The notes under the pieces: model-generated
Seen by the model: only the letters and a program-made list of their open reading frames with translations
Told to the model about the DNA's origin: nothing
The model's database searches: none
NCBI GenBank assembly: GCA_016182605.1
Contig: JACPGE010000024.1
Span: forward strand, 1 to 64,000
Length of the DNA: 64,000 nt
Direction of reading: 5' to 3'
DNA from: Candidatus Hydrogenedentota bacterium
GTDB taxonomy: Bacteria; Hydrogenedentota; Hydrogenedentia; Hydrogenedentales; JAEUWI01
Made by a program: the position numbers and the translations under genes
Shown: one piece after another, positions 16,624-23,458 of the stretch
Layout of the letters: each line of letters begins with the position of its first letter
Position numbering within the stretch: position 1 is the stretch's first letter

Positions 16624-17059
16624 GAGTTCGATCCTCGTGTGCGCATTGCAGGGCGTCGGCGATGATGGTGGCGTGGTCGAAGGCCAGGGGCGGCAGGGCG
16701 TCCAGGGGAAACCACTGCGCAGCGGCGGCATCGTCCTGTGCGGTGACCGGTGTGGCCGCCTCCACTGTAGCAACATGGGCGATGGAAATGGTACGTCCGC
16801 GCGGGTCGCGCGTGGGATCGCCGTAGGTGTGGAACTGGCGCAGCGCCACCTGGCGCAGACCGGTCTCCTCGGCGAGTTCGCGGGCGGCGGCGGCATCGAG
16901 CGGCTCGTCCATGTCGACAAAGCCGCCGGGCAGCGCCCAGGCCCCGGCGAAGGGGGCGTGCGCGCGCTGGATGAGCAGCACGTGTGGGCCGCTGGGGACG
17001 CGGGCGAAGACGACGGCGTCGATCGTGACCATGGGCCGGGGATAGGGATAGGTGTACAT
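16610..17059 (-). CDS. Nudix hydrolase, ADP-ribose-pyrophosphatase-like
   Basis: A 149-residue Nudix enzyme. The Nudix box is perfect at residues 46-68 (G, five residues, Glu52, seven residues, then RELAEETGL), so it should hydrolyse a nucleoside diphosphate linked to another group. Its overlap with pncA and nearness to nadE suggest an NAD-related substrate such as ADP-ribose. The block GRTISIAHVATVEA after the box fits that subgroup. It lacks the C-terminal winged helix of the NrtR repressors, so it is probably an enzyme, not a regulator. GAGGA precedes the start. It leads the pncA operon. Confidence 0.85.
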   Translation of the reverse strand: MYTYPYPRPMVTIDAVVFARVPSGPHVLLIQRAHAPFAGAWALPGGFVDMDEPLDAAAARELAEETGLRQVALRQFHTYGDPTRDPRGRTISIAHVATVEAATPVTAQDDAAAAQWFPLDALPPLAFDHATIIADALQCAHEDRTHGHH

Positions 17060-17212
17060 GAGGAGTCCTCGGTTGCGGCGTGTTTGCCAGCGCAGTTTCT
17101 GGCCGGGAAAGCCGGCTGGCTGCGGAATGGTAACACGGTGTCGACGCTCAAATCGCCGCAGGAGGATGGCGCGGTTGAATGGCGCTTGTCACCTGATGTG
17201 GAGGGCTGAAGC

Positions 17213-17481
17213 AATGCCTGCGCTCGTCGAGCGAAGGCCTACTGGGGGCGTCTGTTCTGGGCGTTCTTTGTAAAGAACGGATAATGAATGAAGGGTCTCA
17301 ATGCCTGGGTGGGGCACGTGAAGAGGAGAAATCGCCTTCTTCTTGTTGCAGAGCGCCGGGATGTAGCACGTCGCTCGATGAGCGTCGTGATTGGGGTACT
17401 TGCCACGAAGCAGCCGCCAATCGCCACGGAAGCAATACCGCAGCCAAGCAGCTTCTCGGACTATCCGGAGACGGAACGCGT
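17213..17481. repeat. left direct repeat of the transposase locus (87-bp unit plus 182-bp unit)
   Basis: It consists of one 87-bp unit (17213-17299, beginning AATGCCTGCGCTCGTCGAGC) and one longer unit (17300-17481, beginning AATGCCTGGGTGGGGCACG). The same two units, in the same order, recur at 18404-18671 on the other side of the transposase gene. Both units contain a CGCTC...GAGCG palindrome. The long unit runs into the last seven codons, stop included, of the transposase. The rest of this gap (17060-17212) holds only the leader of the Nudix gene. Confidence 0.85.
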
Positions 17482-18090
17482 GGCCCGGTCCAACTCCGGG
17501 TCGTTCCAGGAACCGTAAGGCCACTCCCGATAGTCCTTGACCAAACCCGCCTTCACGGGATTATTCCGAATATACATTCGAATACGCTCATCCTGTTCGT
17601 TGGAGCGGGACCAGTGGTCAAACCATTCCTGCTGCCACAAGGACCCCCGCAATCTCAGAATCGGTCGGGCGTGTTGCGTCGTCCATCGCTTTAGGGATTC
17701 CATCGTGGGCCGCAGTTCCCGCGCACGCAACTGGAAAAGTAGATGAATATGGTTTGGCATCAGCACATATTCGTCCATCAGCCAGATTCCACGTTGATGG
17801 CGGTTTCGCAGGGCCTCGGTGCAAAGCGCGGCTACCTCCGGACGGACAAGATAGTCGATGTCATTTCTATGATCGAGGGCTTCTTCAATCAGGCGGAATG
17901 CCTGTCTGCGCAACTGCCAAAGCTTCGATTCTCCGTCACGCTCCGCTTCGACCGATAGCGCTCGCAGGCTGTCCAAGACTTCCATTGGCAGAGATCCCTG
18001 AACGTGCATCGTCACGAAATACACGCCGCGGTTCACTTCCCAGTGCGGCAGGCGCATGCGGTAGAACGACGTCGTGTCACTCGAATGCAT
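17461..18090 (-). CDS. REP-associated tyrosine transposase-like protein (Y1 transposase)
   Basis: A 209-residue single-strand DNA transposase of the IS200-like/RAYT group. The HUH metal motif is MPNHIHLLF (His114-Ile-His116) and the nucleophile is Tyr172 in RMYIRNNPVKAGLV, preceded by the typical WQQEWFDHW. RAYT proteins usually move or maintain short palindromic repeats rather than complete insertion sequences, and this gene is flanked on both sides by palindrome-bearing direct repeats. The start at 18090 has AGGAA about 10 bases upstream; 18126 and 18057 are alternatives. The gene appears intact. Confidence 0.85.
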   Translation of the reverse strand: MHSSDTTSFYRMRLPHWEVNRGVYFVTMHVQGSLPMEVLDSLRALSVEAERDGESKLWQLRRQAFRLIEEALDHRNDIDYLVRPEVAALCTEALRNRHQRGIWLMDEYVLMPNHIHLLFQLRARELRPTMESLKRWTTQHARPILRLRGSLWQQEWFDHWSRSNEQDERIRMYIRNNPVKAGLVKDYREWPYGSWNDPELDRATRSVSG

Positions 18091-18229
18091 AGGGTGGAAG
18101 TTCCTGTGCGTCTTTCGATATGTCAAGGGCAGCTTTTGCCCATACTAGCAAAGGCCGCTTGAATATGCGATTATTGGGCTGGCTGTGGACCGAGCAATGC
18201 CACGGAATTCATGGCTTTGTTCGAGTCTC

Positions 18230-18491
18230 AATGCCTGCACTCGTCGAGCGAAGGCCTACTGTGCGCGTCTGTTCTGAGCGTTCTTTGTAAAGAGCGGGTA
18301 ATGAAAGAAGGGTCTCGATGCCTGCGCTCATCGAGCGAAGGCCTACTGGGGGCGTCTGTTCTGGGCGTTCTTTGTAAAGAGCGGGTAATGAAAGTAGGGT
18401 CTCAATGCCTGCGCTCGTCGAGCGAAGGCCTACCGGGGGCGTATGTTTGGAGACGGCTTTGTTCAGCACGGGTGATGCGGGGAGGGTCTTT
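18230..18491. repeat. three tandem 87-88-bp repeat units right of the transposase gene
   Basis: Units begin at 18230, 18317 and 18404 (periods 87, 87 and 88 bp). The first two are close to identical; the second half of the third has diverged. Each carries the palindrome core GCTCGTCGAGC or a one-base variant, and GGCGTTCTTTGTAAAGAACG-like sequence with its own TTCTTTGTAAAGA palindrome. Because 87 is a multiple of 3 the minus strand reads as a 29-residue repeating peptide. The 138 bp between the transposase start and 18230 is the gene's upstream region. Confidence 0.88.
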
Positions 18492-18671
18492 AATGCCTGG
18501 GTGGGGCACGTGAAGAGGAGAAATCGGCACCTCCAGGTCGCAGTGCGCCGGGAAGTAGCACGTCGCTCGACGAGCGTCGTGATTGGGGTACTTGCCACGA
18601 ACCAGCCGCCATTCGCCATGGAAGCAATACCGCAGCCCGCCAGCCTCGAACTATCCGGAAACGGAGCGCGT
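18492..18671. repeat. right copy of the long repeat unit
   Basis: This 180-bp unit matches 17300-17481 along its whole length with scattered substitutions, including the CGTCGCTCGACGAGCGTCG palindrome and the terminal CTATCCGGAAACGGAGCGCGT, whose left counterpart encodes the transposase C-terminus. No open transposase frame is attached to the right copy. The next 93 bp up to ilvB hold nothing recognised. Confidence 0.8.
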
Positions 18672-18764
18672 CTGAGGAGCGATCCCGAATAGGTCTAAAT
18701 GCAGCGCGGCCCACGGCGTCGCGATGGCCGCCGTGGGCCGGAACGTGACGTTTGAAGGGGCAGC

Positions 18765-20594
18765 CTAGAAGGCGGCCGTGGTCTCGAGCTTTTCATCACC
18801 GCCGTTAGCCTTGGCTTCGCGGGCTTCGATGTAAGGCCCGGTGATCATGTCTTTGTAGGACATGCCGGGGCCGACCATGGGATAGACGAAGGCGTTTTTG
18901 TCGGTCATGACTTCGAGGAACGCGGGGCCCTTGGCGGCGATGAATTCTTCGAGGGTCTTGCGCAGATCGCTTTCTTTTTCGACGCGGCGCGCGAACTCGA
19001 AGCCATCGGCTTCGGCAGATTTCACGAAATCCTTTTTGTGAAGGGACTTGTCGGTGCCGGAAAAGCGGCTTTCGAAAAAGAGAGTCTGCCATTGCACGAC
19101 CATGCCGTCGCCGAGGTTGTTGAGAAGGAGGATCTTCACGGGCAGGTTGTACGTCGTGCAGGTTTCCATTTCGCCGAGGTTCATGCGGATGCTGCCGTCG
19201 CCGTCGACGTCGATGACGATCTTATCCGGACAGCCGACCTGCGCGCCGATGGCGGCGGGAAGGCCGTAGCCCATGGTGCCCATGCTGCCGGAGGTGAGCC
19301 ACATGCGGGGCTGTTTGAAGTCGATGAACTGTGCGGCGAACATCTGGTGCTGGCCAACGCCCGTGGTGTAGATGGCTTCGCCCTTAGTAATTTCGTTGAT
19401 CATCTCCATCACCTGCTGGGGCTGGATGATCTCGCCGTTGCGGTTGTAGTTCATCTTGTGCGCGGCCTTCAACTTCATGAGCTGGCTGGTCCAGGCCTTG
19501 AAATCGGTCTTCACGCCCTTGCCGTGGGTGAGGAGATCGCGCAGGCTGACGGCGGCATCGCCGACGTGGTGCCAGTCGACGGGCTTGACCTTGCCAATCT
19601 CTGCGGCATCGATGTCGAGATGAAGAATTTTGGCATTTGCGGCGAACTGTCGCGGCACGCCGGCGACCCGATCGTCGAAGCGGGCGCCGACCGCGATGAG
19701 GAGGTCGCAGTCTTCCACGGCGTAGTTGGCGTAGGCCGTGCCATGCATGCCGAGCATGTGCAGGCAGAGGTCGTCCGTGGTATCGAGGGAACCGATGCCC
19801 ATGAGGGTGGTGACGGCGGGGATCTGGAAGGTTTTGACGAACTCGCGCAATTCGGCGGAGGCGTTCGCGTTGATGACGCCGCCGCCTGCGTAGACGAGGG
19901 GGCGCTGGGCATTCTTCACGAACTCGAAGAAGGCCGCGGCCTTTTCTTTGGTCATGCGGGAATCGCGCAGTTGTTTGAGGCGCTGTTCGTAGCCCGGCAT
20001 GCTCAGGTGGCCTTCACCGGTGAAGACGCCCTCCCAGTTTTGCACGTCTTTGGGCAGGTCGATGACGACGGGGCCCGGGCGGCCGCTGCGCGCGATGTGG
20101 AAGGCCGTGCGGACGGTGGCTTCGAGTTCCTGCTCATTCTGGATGAGGAAGACATGCTTCGCGCAGGCGCTCATGATGCTGAAGACCGGCGCTTCCTGGA
20201 AGGCGTCGGTGCCGACGGCGGCGCGGGGCACCTGGCCGCAAATAACGATAAGGGGGATAGAGTCGGCCATGGCGTCGCGCACGGGCGTGACGCAGTTGGT
20301 GGCTCCGGGCCCGGAGGTGACGAGGGCGACACCGACCTTGCCGGTGACGCGGGAGTAGCCGGCGGCCATGAACCCCGCGCCCTGCTCATTGGCGGGGACA
20401 ATGAGGTTGAGCTTCTGGGCGGCATTGCGCTCGTTGTACTTGAAGATGCCGTCGTAGGTGGGCAGGATCGCCCCGCCGCTGTAGCCGAAGATGGTATCTA
20501 CACCCTCATCCACCACGACCTGAATGACCATATCCGCGCCACGCATTTTTTGACCGGCCAGGGGATGTCGTGCTGCTGCTTTCACGGTAGCCAT
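18765..20594 (-). CDS. ilvB: acetolactate synthase, large (catalytic) subunit
   Basis: Thiamine-diphosphate enzyme that makes 2-acetolactate or 2-aceto-2-hydroxybutyrate, first step of branched-chain amino acid synthesis. The 609-residue protein shows the ThDP-activating glutamate in ANEQGAGFMAAGYSR, the FAD-domain region RFDDRVAGVPRQF, and the ThDP/magnesium motif DGDGSIRMNLGEME...LLNN. Catalytic elements therefore look complete. GAGGAGT before the start at 20594 supports that choice over longer in-frame starts. The regulatory subunit gene ilvN and ilvC, normally adjacent, are not seen. Length, FAD-region motif and sequence favour the biosynthetic form over a catabolic one, but this is inferred. 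Confidence 0.87.
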   Translation of the reverse strand: MATVKAAARHPLAGQKMRGADMVIQVVVDEGVDTIFGYSGGAILPTYDGIFKYNERNAAQKLNLIVPANEQGAGFMAAGYSRVTGKVGVALVTSGPGATNCVTPVRDAMADSIPLIVICGQVPRAAVGTDAFQEAPVFSIMSACAKHVFLIQNEQELEATVRTAFHIARSGRPGPVVIDLPKDVQNWEGVFTGEGHLSMPGYEQRLKQLRDSRMTKEKAAAFFEFVKNAQRPLVYAGGGVINANASAELREFVKTFQIPAVTTLMGIGSLDTTDDLCLHMLGMHGTAYANYAVEDCDLLIAVGARFDDRVAGVPRQFAANAKILHLDIDAAEIGKVKPVDWHHVGDAAVSLRDLLTHGKGVKTDFKAWTSQLMKLKAAHKMNYNRNGEIIQPQQVMEMINEITKGEAIYTTGVGQHQMFAAQFIDFKQPRMWLTSGSMGTMGYGLPAAIGAQVGCPDKIVIDVDGDGSIRMNLGEMETCTTYNLPVKILLLNNLGDGMVVQWQTLFFESRFSGTDKSLHKKDFVKSAEADGFEFARRVEKESDLRKTLEEFIAAKGPAFLEVMTDKNAFVYPMVGPGMSYKDMITGPYIEAREAKANGGDEKLETTAAF

Positions 20595-20703
20595 GGAAGA
20601 TACTCCTCGGTGCGCTCTGGGGTGGTGGGAGGGGTGGCGGCGGCGCGGCCGGACCCTCGGGTAACAATGACCTATACTATGCGCGTGCGCATGCACATTC
20701 TAC

Positions 20704-20741
20704 AAAACGAGGGCGCCGCAACCCTTGCGCGCGGCGCCCTC
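20704..20741 (-). terminator. rho-independent terminator of rpsA
   Basis: An 11-bp perfect stem, GAGGGCGCCGC (20709-20719) with its complement (20731-20741), around an 11-base loop. On the minus strand it is followed by GTTTTG. It lies 28 bp after the rpsA stop codon. Confidence 0.85.
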
Positions 20742-20768
20742 GATACCTGCTTAACGGTTCCTGCTCAA

Positions 20769-22676
20769 TCAGGCCTTGGGCTCTTCGGCGGGCGCTTCGG
20801 CTTCGGCAGCCTCCGCGGCCACTGCGGCGGCGTCGGCCGCGGCCTGGGCCCGTTCTTCGGCGCGGGCGGTTTCCACCTTGCTTACCGCGGCCATCATTTC
20901 GTGAGCCACGTCTGCCAGGCTGCGTCCGGCCTGTACCATGCTCTCCGGCACAGAGTCGCGCATGGCCGCAGCTACGTCCACCCGGCCGCCATCGCCGCCG
21001 CCGTGTTCGCTCATGAGCGACTTCTCTTCGTCGCGCTCGGCTTCACGGATGCTCAGACCCAGCTTGCGGTCGGCCGCTTCGATGCTGATGACCTTGGCCT
21101 TGACCTTGTCACCGACCTTGAGGGCTTCTTCGGGCTTCTGCACGCGTTCGTTGGCGATTTCGCTGACGTGGATGAGGCCTTCCACGCCGTTTTCGAGGCG
21201 GGCGAAGGCGCCGAAGCTGACGAGCTTGGCGATTTCGACTTCCACGACGGAGCCGATCGGGATGCGCTCCACAACGGCCAGCCAGGGATCGCTGTCCATC
21301 TGCTTGAGACCGACGCTGATCTTTTCGTTGTCCGTGTCGATATTCAGGATCTTGACTTCGAGTTCCTGGCCCTTCTCCAGACATTCGGAGGGGTGCGTGA
21401 CCTTCTTGGTCCAGGAGATGTCGCTCACGTGGAGCAGACCGTCGATGCCGTCTTCAATCTGCACAAACGCGCCGTAATCGGTGAGGTTGCGCACGATGCC
21501 CTTGACGATCGAGTTGATCGGGTATTTCTCTTCCAGAACGCGCCAGGGATTCGGCTGCGTCTGCTTGATGCCCAGGGCAATCTTTTCCGCGTCCGCGTCC
21601 ACGCTGAGGATCATCACGTCCACTTCATGATCCAGCTCGAGCATTTCGTTGGGGTGGCGCACGCGGCGGGTCCAGCTCATTTCGCTGACGTGTACCATGC
21701 CTTCGACGCCTTCTTCAAGCTGCACAAACGCGCCATAGTCGGTCATGCTGACCACTTTGCCGCGCACGACGCTGCCGATGGGATAGCGGTCGACGGCGGT
21801 CTTCCAGGGGTTGTCGCTGATCTGCTTGAGGCCCAGGCTGATGCGCTCGGTGTTCGGGTCGAAGCTGAGCACCTTGACGTCGATTTCCTGGCCCACGCTG
21901 ACGACCTGCGAGGGGTGCTTCACGCGGCCCCAGCTCATGTCGGTCACGTGCAGCAGGCCGTCGATGCCGCCCACATCCACGAAGGCGCCGAAGTCGGTGA
22001 TGTTCTTGACTTCGCCCTTGAGGATGATGCCTTCCGCGATCTTGCCAAGCAAGGCCGCCTTCTCGCCCGCGCGCTGTTCTTCGAGCAGCTTGCGGCGGCT
22101 CACCACCACGTTGCGGCGGCGCTTCGTCAGCTTGATGATCTTCAGCTCCATCTTGGTGCCGATGTATTTTTCGAGATCGCCCGTGGGACGGAAGGTGAGC
22201 TGGCTCGCGGGCATGAACGCGTCGATGCCGATGTCCACCTTGAGCCCGCCCTTGACGCGGCGGTTGATGATGCCTTCGATGACACCGTCGTTCTCGTAAA
22301 TTTCCTGAATCTTTTCCCAGTTCTTGATGCGGTCGGCTTTCATCTTCGAAAGCACCGGCATGCCGGCCTCGTTCTCGGGATCTTCGATGTAGAAATCGAA
22401 TTCATCGCCGATGTTGAGGTCTTCCGGGCGCGGGAACTCGTTCGAGCCCACGACCCCCTCGCTCTTGTAGCCGATGTCGACGAGGATGCGGTCAGGACCG
22501 ATCTCCATGACCCGCCCGCGAACGACTTCGCCTTCCTTGAAATTCTGGACGGATTCGTTGAACAGGGAATCCATCGTGACGTTGGCCAACTGCGCCTGCA
22601 GTTCTTTCTCCAGATCGTCGTAGCCCTCGAGGGCTGCTGAAGCGCCGGTTAGGTGTTTTGTTGCATGTTGACTCAT
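20769..22676 (-). CDS. rpsA: 30S ribosomal protein S1
   Basis: A 635-residue S1 protein that helps mRNA bind the 30S subunit. Six S1/OB repeats can be counted, starting near residues 46, 130, 216, 301, 388 and 475. Repeats 3 to 5 carry the strongest RNA-binding pattern, such as ITDFGAFVDVGGIDGLLHVT and LTDYGAFVQIEDGIDGLLHVS. After repeat 6 comes a tail of about 90 residues, rich in alanine and glutamate, not found in the E. coli protein. The start is fixed by an in-frame stop nine bases upstream. The AAAGGAG site is unusually far (13 bases) from it. It has its own promoter and terminator. Confidence 0.95.
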   Translation of the reverse strand: MSQHATKHLTGASAALEGYDDLEKELQAQLANVTMDSLFNESVQNFKEGEVVRGRVMEIGPDRILVDIGYKSEGVVGSNEFPRPEDLNIGDEFDFYIEDPENEAGMPVLSKMKADRIKNWEKIQEIYENDGVIEGIINRRVKGGLKVDIGIDAFMPASQLTFRPTGDLEKYIGTKMELKIIKLTKRRRNVVVSRRKLLEEQRAGEKAALLGKIAEGIILKGEVKNITDFGAFVDVGGIDGLLHVTDMSWGRVKHPSQVVSVGQEIDVKVLSFDPNTERISLGLKQISDNPWKTAVDRYPIGSVVRGKVVSMTDYGAFVQLEEGVEGMVHVSEMSWTRRVRHPNEMLELDHEVDVMILSVDADAEKIALGIKQTQPNPWRVLEEKYPINSIVKGIVRNLTDYGAFVQIEDGIDGLLHVSDISWTKKVTHPSECLEKGQELEVKILNIDTDNEKISVGLKQMDSDPWLAVVERIPIGSVVEVEIAKLVSFGAFARLENGVEGLIHVSEIANERVQKPEEALKVGDKVKAKVISIEAADRKLGLSIREAERDEEKSLMSEHGGGDGGRVDVAAAMRDSVPESMVQAGRSLADVAHEMMAAVSKVETARAEERAQAAADAAAVAAEAAEAEAPAEEPKA

Positions 22677-22734
22677 GGAATAACATTAACTCCTTTGTAA
22701 AATGGGGTTTACCGCCGTGACGCGGCATCCGGAA

Positions 22735-22764
22735 AGAATACCAAATACCGGCAAAGCAGGTCAA
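22735..22764 (-). promoter_or_regulatory. sigma-70-like promoter of rpsA
   Basis: On the minus strand, TTGACC (22764-22759) and TATTCT (22740-22735) are 18 bp apart. They match five and four of six consensus bases and lie about 60 bp before the rpsA start codon. Confidence 0.6.
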
Positions 22765-23003
22765 ATCTGCGATTTCGGGGATGCCGCAACTCGATAAAAG
22801 TCTCCTCCAAGCTATCCTCCTCTCCAGAAGAGTCCATGGAAGGTCATTTGCCGATAATAAGCACTACCAGATTGGCAGCGATAATCAAGTCTTTTCCCAA
22901 ACCCAAAAACATGGTTATGATCCGCACCCGTCTGGACGCAACCGCCAGGCAACGCAACAAGGAAGTGACGCGCAAGGCACACCAGGAGAGGAAGATCAGC
23001 GCC
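22765..23003 (+). other. gap with a possible gene fragment cut by repeat copy B
   Basis: No complete gene is present. On the plus strand an open frame with basic, helix-like content (VMIRTRLDATARQRNKEVT and KAHQERKISALI) runs from about 22914 directly into the structured repeat at 23004 and ends inside it. It could be a truncated coding remnant, but the family was not recognised and chance is possible. The stretch 23216-23328 after the repeat holds nothing recognised. Confidence 0.25.
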
Positions 23004-23215
23004 CTAATCCGCACATTTCACCCCTTGGAGCGTCAACGCGTGAATGGACATTTGGAACACGGTGAAATGTGCTCAGTGCGAGGCCGGTGCTGGCGTTCAC
23101 CGGGCAGGCGAAATCATGGGCTGTCCGGTAATTCCACAGTGCATGTTGTGGCAAAGACAGACGAGAAAAGGGGTTATGACACAAATACGTGGAGCCCGTG
23201 ATTTATCCGGTTTAG
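23004..23215. repeat. structured dispersed repeat, copy B (212 bp, inverted)
   Basis: Same element as 28095-28306 in opposite orientation, about 90% identical by eye. P1: CTAATCC (23004-23010) with GGTTTAG (23209-23215), six of seven paired. P3: GCACATTTCACC (23011-23022) with GGTGAAATGTGC (23061-23072), 12 pairs. P2: 23111-23122 with AGCCCGTGATTT (23193-23204), 12 pairs including one G-T. The inner P2 hairpin CCAC/GTGG is also kept. It lies between the divergent rpsA and DUF1553 promoters. Confidence 0.85.
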
Positions 23216-23328
23216 AGGCGCCTCACCGTAAGGCCGTATCTTGTCCTATTCCAAACTGCCGGTACCCACCGGTCCGGCGGCAATAGCTCCATGGCCGATC
23301 TTCGTGCGCAGATTCCGGGCAGCGGAGG

Positions 23329-23357
23329 TTTAAAGGTGCAGGAGAGCGGGGTATAAT
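23329..23357 (+). promoter_or_regulatory. sigma-70-like promoter of the DUF1553/DUF1501 pair
   Basis: A perfect TATAAT (23352-23357) lies 17 bp after TTTAAA (23329-23334), about 100 bp upstream of the start codon at 23459. Confidence 0.5.
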
Positions 23358-23458
23358 CGGCATGCAATTTTGAATGAAAGATATATCCGGAAGATTCGTG
23401 CAAGGGAGTGCCCTGCCGGGATTTCCATGACGGGGCACGGAGGGAAGCGCGCGCTGCA

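Noticed and set aside
18230-18491. Regular repeats as a possible CRISPR array
   Set aside because: The 87-bp units are direct tandem copies with no unique spacers, and no cas gene is nearby.
18209-18619. A 136-codon minus-strand protein of repeated 29-residue units
   Set aside because: It is explained by the DNA repeat. It has no ribosome site, and the same DNA in the left copy joins a different frame.
19038-22640. A 1200-codon open frame on the plus strand
   Set aside because: It is antisense to ilvB and rpsA, which both have strong family motifs and, for rpsA, a promoter and terminator. GC-rich codon bias leaves such shadow frames open; its sequence has no recognisable domain.
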